DNA of 64,000 bases, from the NCBI RefSeq assembly GCF_000711195.1, contig NZ_JOMR01000001.1, positions 558,001-622,000 of the forward strand. Reading direction: 5' to 3'. Of the stretch, positions 43,838-51,969 are shown in pieces (position 1 is the stretch's first letter; each line of letters begins with the position of its first letter). Both the position numbers and the translations under genes were made by a program. The stretch comes from Thiomicrospira pelophila DSM 1534. Lineage in GTDB: Bacteria > Pseudomonadota > Gammaproteobacteria > Thiomicrospirales > Thiomicrospiraceae. The notes under the pieces were generated by a model, which was given only the letters and a program-made list of their open reading frames with translations, was not told the origin of the DNA and did no database searches.

Positions 43838-46234
43838 ATGCAAGCCCCTTGGATTCCAGACTATGAAGAGGAGCGTTTAGTCGCGCTCTATAACTTGGGG
43901 TTATTAGACTCTGAGCCCGAAGAACGCTTTGATCGCATTACCCGCCTGGCTCAATCTTACTTTGACTTCCCAGTTGCTATGATCAGTTTGGTCGATAGAG
44001 ATCGGCAATGGTTTAAATCCATTGTCGGTGTAGAAGCGGAAGAGTTGCCACGCAATACCTCGTTTTGTGGGCATGCGATTTTGCAAGAAGAAGTGTTTAG
44101 CATTCCGGATACTAGGCTCGATCCGCGTTTCGCAGATAACCCGCTGGTAATAGGCGAGCCCTACATTCGAGCTTATTATGGTATTCCGTTGCGCGCACCG
44201 GATGGGTATCGAGTTGGCACATTATGTTTGATCGATCATAAACCACGCGAGTTATCCGCTGAGCACCTAGATACTTTGCGTGATATGGCTAAGATGGTCG
44301 AAGACAAACTCGCGCTTAACAATATTTTGCGCCAAGCCAAACTGGCGGACAATCGTCAAAGACGGCTAAATGCGATTTTGCAAACCGAGATGGATGCCAT
44401 CGTTTCGATTAAATCCGATGGTTCAATTGTCGGAGCGAATCCCGCGACTCAAACCTTATTTGGTTATGAGGTTGATCAACTGATTGGACAAAGCGTTGAC
44501 CAGCTTTTAGTTAAACCGTTTTTTGATCCACTTAATCGTACTTCTGATTCAAAATTGGAGCAAAAGATTACCCAATCCGCTAGTCTGAGAGAGGAGCGTA
44601 TGGGTGTACGCATGAGTGGTGAAATCTTTCCTCTCGAGCTTAGCTTAAGTCAGGTAGATATAGACGACGAGCCACAAAAAATCTTGATTATGCGCGATGT
44701 CTCAGAGCGCAAGGCTTACGAAAACCAACTCGGCACCTTACTGGAACGCTTGCGCCGCAGCCAAGAGTTTGCGCATATCGGCTCTTGGGAATGGGACATA
44801 CAAACTGAGAATTTGTTTTGGTCAAATGGCGCCGCAGATATTTTTGGTTTTTCGCCTGAGAGTATGCAGTTGACGATAGATGAATTTACTCAACGAATTC
44901 ATCCCGACGATCAAAATAAAGTGGCTGAAGCCATCAAACAGTGTATCGAACAGCGCAAAACCTATGATATTGAACACCGAATTATCCGTGCCGATGGTCA
45001 AGAATATTGGGTGCAAGAGCGTGGTGACGTGGTTTACAACGACCAGGGTCAGCCTGAACGCATGTTGGGGGTAGTGATTGATATTGATGCCAAAAAACGC
45101 GCTGAAGTGGAATTACATGAACACCGCCGCCAGCTTAAGCAGGCACAAAAACGCGCGCGCTTAGGTCATTGGCGTGCGAACTTGCAAACTGGTGAACTAA
45201 CTTGGTCGAAGGTTATTTATGAGATTTTTGGAATCGACCCGGAGATAGCACCTAATGTTGATTTGTTCATGCAAGCGGTACATCCGGGCGACCGCGTTTT
45301 AATTGATGAGAGTCATGAAGCCATGCGCAAAACTGGAGTGCATGATGTCGTGCATCGTATAGTGCGACCTGATGGTGAGGTTCGAATTGTACATGAGTTA
45401 GCCGAAATGCATATGGATAGTCAGGGCGAGCCACTGTATTTGATCGGTACAGTGCAGGATGTGACTGAATTGAAGCAAGCCGAGCAAGACTTGTTGTTGC
45501 AGCAAACGCAATTACGCAAGGCGATTGATAAAGCCGAGCATGCGAGCCAGGCCAAAACCGAGTTTTTGTCCAGCATGAGTCACGAGCTTCGCACACCGTT
45601 GAATTCTATTTTGGGTTTTGCACAGCTATTGCATAAAGATCAACACCTTAATGAATTACAAAAAGACAGCTTGAACGAAATTATCCAAGCGGGTAAACAT
45701 CTATTAGAGCTTATTAACCAAATTTTGGATTTTGCCAGTATTGAGTCCGGCCAAGTCGAACTTAATTTTGAAAGCGTGTCGCTGAATAAAATCCTGAACG
45801 AATGTTTAAGTTTGCTAAAACCGCAGGCGGTAAATAAAAAGCTGGAATTGATTCTTGATCTGCCAGAAGAATTTAAAGTCAAAGCTGACCGTTTACGCCT
45901 TAAACAAGTGATTCTCAACCTGATGTCGAACGGGATTAAATATAATCAGTTGGCCGGTAAATTAAAGCTCCAAGCCAAGCCGAACGCCGAGTTTGTGCGC
46001 CTTAGTGTCACGGATAGTGGCCTGGGTATCCCAAGTGAAAAAATAAAAGAACTCTTTACGCCTTTTGAACGTTTAGACAAACAGGGTAGTGCGATAGAGG
46101 GTTCGGGCATAGGTTTATCCATCAGCAAAACCCTGGTTGAACAAATGGCGGGCGAAATAGGGGTCGAGTCCTCTACTCAAGCCGGTTCGAGCGGCACTAC
46201 TTTTTGGATAGATATCCCGCGCGTTAAGCCATAA
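43838..46234 (+). CDS. GAF-PAS-PAS-PAS sensor histidine kinase
   Basis: This 798-residue kinase has a GAF domain (about 25-165, FDFPVAMISLVDRDRQWFKS and FCGHAIL), three PAS domains (about 178-298, 305-428 and 430-545; the last two are PAS_3-like with FGF/EIFGIDPE motifs), a coiled stretch, HisKA with H582 (MSHELRTPLNSI) and an HATPase with VTDSGLGIPSEKI and GSGIGLSISKTL. There is no membrane segment, so it senses a cytosolic signal. It starts 9 bp after the receiver-HATPase gene and probably phosphorylates that receiver. Confidence 0.93.
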   Translation: MQAPWIPDYEEERLVALYNLGLLDSEPEERFDRITRLAQSYFDFPVAMISLVDRDRQWFKSIVGVEAEELPRNTSFCGHAILQEEVFSIPDTRLDPRFADNPLVIGEPYIRAYYGIPLRAPDGYRVGTLCLIDHKPRELSAEHLDTLRDMAKMVEDKLALNNILRQAKLADNRQRRLNAILQTEMDAIVSIKSDGSIVGANPATQTLFGYEVDQLIGQSVDQLLVKPFFDPLNRTSDSKLEQKITQSASLREERMGVRMSGEIFPLELSLSQVDIDDEPQKILIMRDVSERKAYENQLGTLLERLRRSQEFAHIGSWEWDIQTENLFWSNGAADIFGFSPESMQLTIDEFTQRIHPDDQNKVAEAIKQCIEQRKTYDIEHRIIRADGQEYWVQERGDVVYNDQGQPERMLGVVIDIDAKKRAEVELHEHRRQLKQAQKRARLGHWRANLQTGELTWSKVIYEIFGIDPEIAPNVDLFMQAVHPGDRVLIDESHEAMRKTGVHDVVHRIVRPDGEVRIVHELAEMHMDSQGEPLYLIGTVQDVTELKQAEQDLLLQQTQLRKAIDKAEHASQAKTEFLSSMSHELRTPLNSILGFAQLLHKDQHLNELQKDSLNEIIQAGKHLLELINQILDFASIESGQVELNFESVSLNKILNECLSLLKPQAVNKKLELILDLPEEFKVKADRLRLKQVILNLMSNGIKYNQLAGKLKLQAKPNAEFVRLSVTDSGLGIPSEKIKELFTPFERLDKQGSAIEGSGIGLSISKTLVEQMAGEIGVESSTQAGSSGTTFWIDIPRVKP

Positions 46235-46255
46235 ATATTAAGCAGACAATTCATC

Positions 46256-46267
46256 ACCAGGCCTGGT
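46256..46267. repeat. ACCAGGCCTGGT palindrome, intergenic copy
   Basis: This exact core lies 22 bp after the histidine kinase stop, in the gap before the EamA gene. The flanking bases are not symmetric. No U-run follows. Confidence 0.9.
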
Positions 46268-46369
46268 ACTTGGCTTGAGTTAGTTTAGCTCTTTATAAAA
46301 TATCAGCGAGTGATCGGTTAGAATAAGCCGCTTTGATTCGACTATCGACCTTTTTAGGAATTCCCGATT

Positions 46370-47281
46370 GTGACCCCTGTGTTGTTTTTTCAAACGGCTT
46401 TACTCACGCTGGCTGCTTTAGTCGCTTTTGCCGCCAATGCCGTCATTTGTCGTTGGGCGTTAGAGGCGGGCTGGATTGACCCCGTTAGTTTCACCAGTTT
46501 ACGTTTAGCATCGGGTGCGATGATGTTATTTATGGTCATGAGCTTAGTATGGTGGCGCAAGCGCCCAAGCACCAGGCCTGGTGCTGAAACAATTAAAGTA
46601 TCAAAAGGCAGTTGGAAAGCGGCACTTATCTTATTTATCTACGCGATTACTTTTTCGTACGGTTATATCGAAATCAGCACCGCGACGGGTGCGTTATTGC
46701 TAGCGGCGATTGTGCAACTAACGATGCTGGGTTATGCGTTACGCGCGGGTGATCGTTTACATGGCGCAGAATGGATTGGGGTGGCGCTGGCGTTAATTGG
46801 TCTGTTGTACTTGGTTTATCCCAAATTAACCACGCCTTCTTGGTGGGGGTTGGTGGTAATCTGTATTTCGGCTTACACTTGGGCGCTTTATAGTCTAAAC
46901 GGCCGACGCTCTAAAAACCCGCTTAGCGATACCGCCTATAATTTTTACCGAACCTTGCCCTTGGTTGCGCTATCAAGTTTATTGTTTATTCCGTTTATGA
47001 ACTTAACCACCGAAGGCGTCTTGTTAGCGGTATTTTCCGGCGCAATCACCTCCGGTTTAGGCTACATTTTATGGTACAAGGCTTTGCCAGGAATCTCCTC
47101 AAGCCTTGCCTCCGCCAGCCAACTATTAGTCCCCTTAATGGCCGCGTTTGGAGCCGCTTGGTTGATTGATGAACCGATTACGCTACACTTTATGTTGGCC
47201 GCGCTTTTAATGCTTGGCGGATTGGGTTTGGTTTTATGGGGGCGACATCGTCACCGCCGATTGATTCCAACCAACCTCTAA
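46370..47281 (+). CDS. EamA/DMT family transporter
   Basis: This 303-residue protein has ten hydrophobic segments in two EamA repeats (ALVAFAANAVICRWAL ... FTSLRLASGAMML and ISAYTWALYSLNGRR ... LWYKALPGISSS). It likely exports or imports a metabolite across the inner membrane; the substrate is unknown. The best start is GTG at 46370, with TAGGAA upstream. The palindrome at 46571-46582, extended to 18 bp by AGC/GCT, encodes STRPGA in the loop between segments 2 and 3. Confidence 0.85.
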   Translation: MTPVLFFQTALLTLAALVAFAANAVICRWALEAGWIDPVSFTSLRLASGAMMLFMVMSLVWWRKRPSTRPGAETIKVSKGSWKAALILFIYAITFSYGYIEISTATGALLLAAIVQLTMLGYALRAGDRLHGAEWIGVALALIGLLYLVYPKLTTPSWWGLVVICISAYTWALYSLNGRRSKNPLSDTAYNFYRTLPLVALSSLLFIPFMNLTTEGVLLAVFSGAITSGLGYILWYKALPGISSSLASASQLLVPLMAAFGAAWLIDEPITLHFMLAALLMLGGLGLVLWGRHRHRRLIPTNL

Positions 47282-47307
47282 TCCGAAACCAATTTTGAGG
47301 AATTTAT

Positions 47308-47727
47308 ATGTCTGTGTATCAAACCCAACTTCAAATTCAAACCAGCCAGCGCGGCACTCAAAATATCACTGCAAAAATTAATCAAGTGCTGAGTCAGTCG
47401 GGTATTAAAACTGGGACTTGTCATGTGTTTATTCAACATACTTCCGCCTCGCTCATCATCACCGAAAACGCCGATCCAACCGTAAGAGATGATATTGAAT
47501 ACTGGCTTGCCTCGCGTATTACGGATGGCGATCCGCAATACCGACACAACTACGAAGGTGACGATGACATGAGCGGCCATATTCGTACCATTATGACTGA
47601 TACCAGCCACACCATACCGGTTACAAATGGACAGCTAAATTTGGGCATCTGGCAGGGTTTGTTTTTATATGAACATCGAACAGGGCGTTTTCAACGTCAA
47701 CTAGTGGTGACGATACAAGGCGAATAG
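47308..47727 (+). CDS. yjbQ: YjbQ (UPF0047) family protein
   Basis: This 139-residue protein has FIQHTSASLIITENADPTVRDD, the DGDPQYRHNYEGDDDMSGHIRTIM block and NLGIWQGLFLYEHR, all diagnostic of YjbQ/UPF0047. Members have weak thiamine-phosphate synthase activity and are sometimes named for it; the true role is unclear. A GAGGA site precedes the ATG. It lies 26 bp after the EamA gene. Confidence 0.93.
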   Translation: MSVYQTQLQIQTSQRGTQNITAKINQVLSQSGIKTGTCHVFIQHTSASLIITENADPTVRDDIEYWLASRITDGDPQYRHNYEGDDDMSGHIRTIMTDTSHTIPVTNGQLNLGIWQGLFLYEHRTGRFQRQLVVTIQGE

Positions 47728-47783
47728 TGATAGTTTGGGAGGGCTAGCTACAATTTTCCCCACACAGGCAAAATTTGGGCATT

Positions 47784-47831
47784 AAAAAAGCCAGACTTCA
47801 ATTCACCTAAGTGGTTGAAAAATCTGGCTTT
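47784..47831 (-). terminator. Intrinsic terminator of tRNA-Asn
   Basis: AAAGCCAGA and TCTGGCTTT form the stem, with TTCAA/TTGAA and CAC/GTG pairings inside the loop. Leftwards it is followed by TTTTTTAA. It starts a few bases after the tRNA 3' end. The arm GCCAGATTT is a direct copy of the sequence at the tRNA 3' end and just beyond it. Confidence 0.85.
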
Positions 47832-47836
47832 AAATC

Positions 47837-47912
47837 TGGCTCCCGATGCTGGACTCGAACCAGCGACATACGGATTAACAGTCCGGTGTTCTACCAACTG
47901 AACTAATCGGGA
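47837..47912 (-). tRNA. tRNA-Asn (anticodon GTT)
   Basis: The reverse strand has acceptor arms TCCCGAT/ATCGGGA, D-loop AGTTGGTAGA, anticodon loop CTGTTAA with GTT, the T-loop GGTTCGAGTCC and an encoded CCA end. It folds as a 76-nt tRNA for asparagine. The gene stands alone, with its own terminator. Confidence 0.97.
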
Positions 47913-48058
47913 GTGGTAGTTCAAACGTGTCGTTTGATGAGTGCGTATTATAAAGACTCCTAAGGGCTTTGCAATAGTTTTTTGAAAATAATTTGTTGTA
48001 AAGCCCCTAGCTATAAAGGTTGCCGTTATTCGGTGAATTTAAGTTAGTGGGTGTTTGT

Positions 48059-49006
48059 CTATCCTCTGGGCTCTACGGTTAATTGATGAGTTTCCATATC
48101 AATTTTTACTTTACCTGTCCGTAAATGTAAGTCTCGCTGCGGAAAAGGTATTTCAATCCCACGTTTCGTTAGCTCTGTTTCAAGTTCCCACAAGAAAAGA
48201 GCTTGTGCTTTACCAGGCCTAGACATGAGTTCGTTATCCACCCATATGACTAGCTCAAAATCAAGACTGGAGTCTCCAAACCCTACTAACCAAACGTCTG
48301 GCTGACGAGAAGCGTGATCAATAACCGCACCTTTAACGCGTTTTGCGGCGGTTAAAGCGGCTTCCTTAACCAGGTCTTTGTTACTCCCGTATGCGATAGA
48401 AAATGGAATATGGATGCGGCGATTTTTTTCGTTATAACTCCAGTTAGTTACTTGTCCGTTAATAAATTCTGAATTGGGTACGATAATATCAACATTGTCA
48501 CGGGTTGTGATTCGAGTAAATCGCAACCCAATTTCAGCCACAACGCCTGTTGTGACTGAGTTTAGCTCTACAAAGTCACCAATTTTTAAAGTTTTTTCAG
48601 AAATAATAATGATTCCTGAAATAAAGTTACTAAAGATATTCTTTAGACCAAAGCCTATACCTATGCCTATAGCACCGCCTAAAAAAGCTAAACCACTCAA
48701 GTTCAAACCCATGTAGGATAAACCCATTAAGGTAGCAATAAACCAAATAAAATAACGTAATAATCGACTTAATAAATACAAAGTGGATTCGTCCACATGT
48801 TTATAGGCTTTGCCTTTTGTGAAACGTTGAATAATGTTTTCTATTTTTGCCGATATCCACCAAGCTAAAACTATAATCAAGAAAAATCCAAGAATAGTGG
48901 CTAGTGAAAAAGAAACCGTGGCAGTCTGAATGAGTGGCGATGTTATCCAATTGATAACCGTATCAAAAAACGACCAAGGGTTTATTTGTGTGTTTGAGCC
49001 TTCCAT
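48059..49006 (-). CDS. Mechanosensitive channel, MscS family
   Basis: This 315-residue protein has three membrane segments; the third, pore-lining helix reads LAFLGGAIGIGIGFGLKNIFSNFISG. The beta domain follows with IGDFVELNSVTTGVVAEIGLRFTRITTRDNVDIIVPNSEFI. It opens under membrane tension to release solutes. It follows the Kv-type channel gene by 12 bp, so they are probably cotranscribed. A near-palindrome (48212-48223) encodes SRPG. Confidence 0.92.
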   Translation of the reverse strand: MEGSNTQINPWSFFDTVINWITSPLIQTATVSFSLATILGFFLIIVLAWWISAKIENIIQRFTKGKAYKHVDESTLYLLSRLLRYFIWFIATLMGLSYMGLNLSGLAFLGGAIGIGIGFGLKNIFSNFISGIIIISEKTLKIGDFVELNSVTTGVVAEIGLRFTRITTRDNVDIIVPNSEFINGQVTNWSYNEKNRRIHIPFSIAYGSNKDLVKEAALTAAKRVKGAVIDHASRQPDVWLVGFGDSSLDFELVIWVDNELMSRPGKAQALFLWELETELTKRGIEIPFPQRDLHLRTGKVKIDMETHQLTVEPRG

Positions 49007-49018
49007 AAAAACCCCTTA

Positions 49019-49897
49019 TTAAACTTGTTTGGTTTTATCTTTCGATGTTTCATGGTGACTAATATCTTTAAGCTCATATCCGCATCGGCGACAAAATTTT
49101 GCATCGGCGTCATGCCCTCTCAAACTACATTCTTGACAGGCGCGACCATCTTTTTGTTTACTTAGAGATTGGTAAACTTGGGCTGAATAAATGCCGGTTG
49201 GAACCGCAATAATGCCATAACCAATTAAAACTAGAATAGAGGCGATAAACTGGCCGAAAGGCGTAGCAGGGGATATGTCACCATAGCCAACCGTGGATAC
49301 GCTAATGAGCGCCCAATACATGGAGGTAGGGATGTTGGTAAAGCCATATTCAGGCCCCTCGATGATATATAAAAAAGTACCAAAAATAATAATGATGGTG
49401 ATAACGCCGACCAAAAAAACCAAAACTTTACGCCAACAATTTGAAAAAGCATCAATTAAAATACTGGTTTCACGTTGATAACGGTGCATGTGTAGCACAT
49501 CAAACACCCTTAATATTCTTAGGATTCGGATTACCGCGAGGTATTGGATACCACTTTCAGGAAAAAGCAAAGCAATGTAAGTAGGTAAAATAGCGAGGAG
49601 GTCGATGACGCCATAAAAACTTCGCGCGTAGCGCATAGGATCGCGTACGACCCAAAGTCGGGTAATGTATTCAATGGTAAACAGTAGCGTAAAAAACCAA
49701 TCTAGCCTAAAAAGAAGACTGTTATAGTCTTGATTTAGTGAGTCGACCATTAAAACAGCAACGCTTAACAATATTGCTATGACTAGGGACATATCAAAAA
49801 TAATCGAGTTACGCTGCTGGTAGCCAAAAATTATATGAAATAATTTATGGCGAATCCCTTCAGTGTTTCGGCTATCAGGATAGTAGAATTGGCGCAT
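49019..49897 (-). CDS. Kv-type potassium channel with C-terminal zinc ribbon
   Basis: This 292-residue protein has six membrane segments. S4 reads IRILRILRVFDVLHMHRYQRE with spaced arginines, and the selectivity filter is STVGYGD after a pore helix. An S2/S3-region acidic and arginine set (FTIEYITRLWVVRDPMRYA) is typical of voltage sensors. The cytosolic tail ends in CQECSLRGHDADAKFCRRCGYEL, a four-cysteine zinc ribbon. Paired with MscS it suggests ion or osmotic homeostasis. Confidence 0.92.
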   Translation of the reverse strand: MRQFYYPDSRNTEGIRHKLFHIIFGYQQRNSIIFDMSLVIAILLSVAVLMVDSLNQDYNSLLFRLDWFFTLLFTIEYITRLWVVRDPMRYARSFYGVIDLLAILPTYIALLFPESGIQYLAVIRILRILRVFDVLHMHRYQRETSILIDAFSNCWRKVLVFLVGVITIIIIFGTFLYIIEGPEYGFTNIPTSMYWALISVSTVGYGDISPATPFGQFIASILVLIGYGIIAVPTGIYSAQVYQSLSKQKDGRACQECSLRGHDADAKFCRRCGYELKDISHHETSKDKTKQV

Positions 49898-50139
49898 AGT
49901 AATTTTTCTTCTGAGACAGTTTTAAATTATATTTGATTACACAACTTAACTTAGATTTCTCAATTTGTCGATTTAACAAATAAATTCTGGAGAACCGTAA
50001 TAATCATTGGAAGCAATTCAAAGCCATTATTAATCTTGCCAATAGTTTAATTTTTAGCCGTTAGGGATGTCGAGCTGTTATGTTGTTTTTAGAAGCCTAG
50101 ATAAATTAGCTGAGTCGGTATTATAGGAAAAGGAGATTT

Positions 50140-51186
50140 ATGAAGTATTCAACACTAGGTCAATCCAATATTAAAGTCAGTCGTATTTGTTTGGGCACCA
50201 TGACCTGGGGTGAGCAGAACACTCAGGCGGAAGCTTTTGAGCAGATGGATTATGCGTTAGACCAGGGGGTCAACTTCTGGGATGCAGCTGAGCTTTATTC
50301 GGTGCCACCTAAAGCAGAAACCTATGGTTCGACAGAGAAAATTATCGGTGAGTGGCTGGCGAAAAATGCACGTCGTAGCGAGATCGTTTTAGCCTCAAAA
50401 ATGGCGGGCCCCGGTGAGTTTGTAGAGCATATTCGTGGTGGTCAAACACGTTTTAATGCACACATGGTGCCGCAAGCATTGGACGCCTCATTGCAACGTC
50501 TGCAAACCGATTATGTTGATTTGTATCAGTTGCATTGGCCGGAACGTTCGACTAACTTTTTTGGTCAGTTGGGGTTTGAATATCCGTCTAATAAACCGAG
50601 TGATTTAACGCCCATGGCGGAAACCTTACAAGCTTTAAGTAAGCAAGTAGAAGCCGGTAAAATCTGCAGCATTGGTCTGTCCAACGAAACCGCTTGGGGC
50701 ACGATGAAGTTTTTGCAACTGGCAGAACAGTTGGGGTTAGAAAAAATCGTTAGCGTGCAAAACCCTTACAATTTGTTAAACCGTAGTTACGAAGTCGGCT
50801 TGGCTGAAGTGGCTTATCAAGAGCAGGTTGGTTTGCTGGCTTATTCACCACTAGCGTTTGGTTGTTTAGCGGGTAAGTATTTAAATAATGCTCGACCAGA
50901 AGGTGCACGCATCAGCTTATTTCCGCGTTTCGACCGATACTTGAACGATCAGGCACAAGCGGCTACAAAAGCTTATGTTGAACTTGCCCAGCGTCATGGG
51001 TTAGATCCGGCACAAATGGCGTTAAGTTATGTGAACAGTCGTCCATTTTTAACCGCCAATATTATTGGTGCCACTAATATGGCGCAGTTAAGAGACAATA
51101 TTGCTTCGATTGATTTGGATTTGAGTGCCGAAGTGTTAGCGGAAATTGAAGCGATTCACCAGCGTTATACCTATCCAAGCCCTTAA
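50140..51186 (+). CDS. tas: Aldo/keto reductase, Tas-like
   Basis: This 348-residue NADPH-dependent reductase has LGTMTWGEQNTQAEAFEQMDYALDQGVNFWDAAELY with the catalytic Asp/Tyr, GSTEKIIGEWL, DLYQLHWPER with the active-site His, and IIGATNMAQLRDNI. It matches the Tas (YghZ-related) subgroup in length and motifs. An AAGGAGAT ribosome site precedes the ATG. It is a single gene; the physiological substrate is unknown. Confidence 0.92.
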   Translation: MKYSTLGQSNIKVSRICLGTMTWGEQNTQAEAFEQMDYALDQGVNFWDAAELYSVPPKAETYGSTEKIIGEWLAKNARRSEIVLASKMAGPGEFVEHIRGGQTRFNAHMVPQALDASLQRLQTDYVDLYQLHWPERSTNFFGQLGFEYPSNKPSDLTPMAETLQALSKQVEAGKICSIGLSNETAWGTMKFLQLAEQLGLEKIVSVQNPYNLLNRSYEVGLAEVAYQEQVGLLAYSPLAFGCLAGKYLNNARPEGARISLFPRFDRYLNDQAQAATKAYVELAQRHGLDPAQMALSYVNSRPFLTANIIGATNMAQLRDNIASIDLDLSAEVLAEIEAIHQRYTYPSP

Positions 51187-51227
51187 CGCTCGCTATGCAA
51201 ACACTGGGCTGGTTGTACGGTGACGCA

Positions 51228-51839
51228 TTAAAACGAATGCATCACCGTGGTGACCACGCCCCAAATCACTAAGTTGGATTCTTCTTTTACCAGAATTGGG
51301 GTGTAATCGTCATTTTCGGGTACTAGCCAAGTGCCGGTAGATTTTACTGACAGACGTTTGACGGTCAGTTCAGAGTCAATCGCCGCAATTACAATTTTAC
51401 CATCCACTGGATTGATGCTGCGATCCACCACCAATATATCGCCATGGTGTATGCCGCTTTTTTTCATTGAGTCGCCCTGCACCTTAACTAAGAAGGTGGT
51501 TTCTGGGTTGCGAATATAGTGTTCGTTTAGGTCCAGACGAGCTTCAATATTGTCGTCGGCCGGCGATGGAAATCCGGCCACGACCTTATGCGAAAACAAT
51601 GGCAGATCAACATGGCTGGATGCATCTGGTCGTAAGGTTTCGGCATTGTTAGCCTTAGGCAAAGGTAACTCGGGGGCGTGAGTGGGTGATTTAGCACGCG
51701 CTTTCAGCCACTCTTTAATCACCGGAACTTGGGATTCGGGCAAGCGCACGACCTTGGTCGGCTCATTATAAAGTCCTGAGCCTTTTTTGCGTCCTGCGCC
51801 TGGGCGCTTGCCACCGTGTGTTTTAGGTGTATCTGACAT
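51228..51839 (-). CDS. umuD: UmuD-like S24 peptidase with extended N-terminus
   Basis: This 203-residue protein has a UmuD core: cleavage site AG|FPSPADD (A88-G89), nucleophile S124 (VQGDSMKKSG) and general base K161 (SELTVKRLS). The spacing matches E. coli UmuD (C24-G25, S60, K97). It carries about 64 extra N-terminal residues beginning THGGKRPGAGRKKGSGLYNEPTKVVRLPE, basic and possibly DNA-binding. I chose the ATG at 51837-51839 with AAGGGG upstream. It lies downstream of umuC, the reverse of the usual order, with its own promoter region and an inverted repeat (51864-51880). Confidence 0.9.
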   Translation of the reverse strand: MSDTPKTHGGKRPGAGRKKGSGLYNEPTKVVRLPESQVPVIKEWLKARAKSPTHAPELPLPKANNAETLRPDASSHVDLPLFSHKVVAGFPSPADDNIEARLDLNEHYIRNPETTFLVKVQGDSMKKSGIHHGDILVVDRSINPVDGKIVIAAIDSELTVKRLSVKSTGTWLVPENDDYTPILVKEESNLVIWGVVTTVMHSF

Positions 51840-51863
51840 CACTAACCCCTTCTTGATTATTGA

Positions 51864-51904
51864 TACAAGTTCATATTGTACATTAAATACATTAAGAGCA
51901 TTAA
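51864..51904 (-). promoter_or_regulatory. umuD promoter with inverted repeat and three 9-bp direct repeats
   Basis: On the reverse strand three TTAATG boxes spaced exactly 9 bp (51881-51904) lead into TACAAT, a candidate -10 (51875-51880). That -10 is part of TACAA-N7-TTGTA (51864-51880), an inverted repeat that fits a LexA- or UmuD-like operator, although it is not the E. coli CTG-N10-CAG box. Confidence 0.5.
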
Positions 51905-51969
51905 GTTCATTGTTTGTTTTGACTGGTTTTACTTATTATTTTCATCTGATTAGCGAGTTCTAATTAACG

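Noticed and set aside
47728-48058. Prophage or island next to tRNA-Asn
   Set aside because: No integrase, no long direct repeat, and flanking genes are housekeeping or channels.
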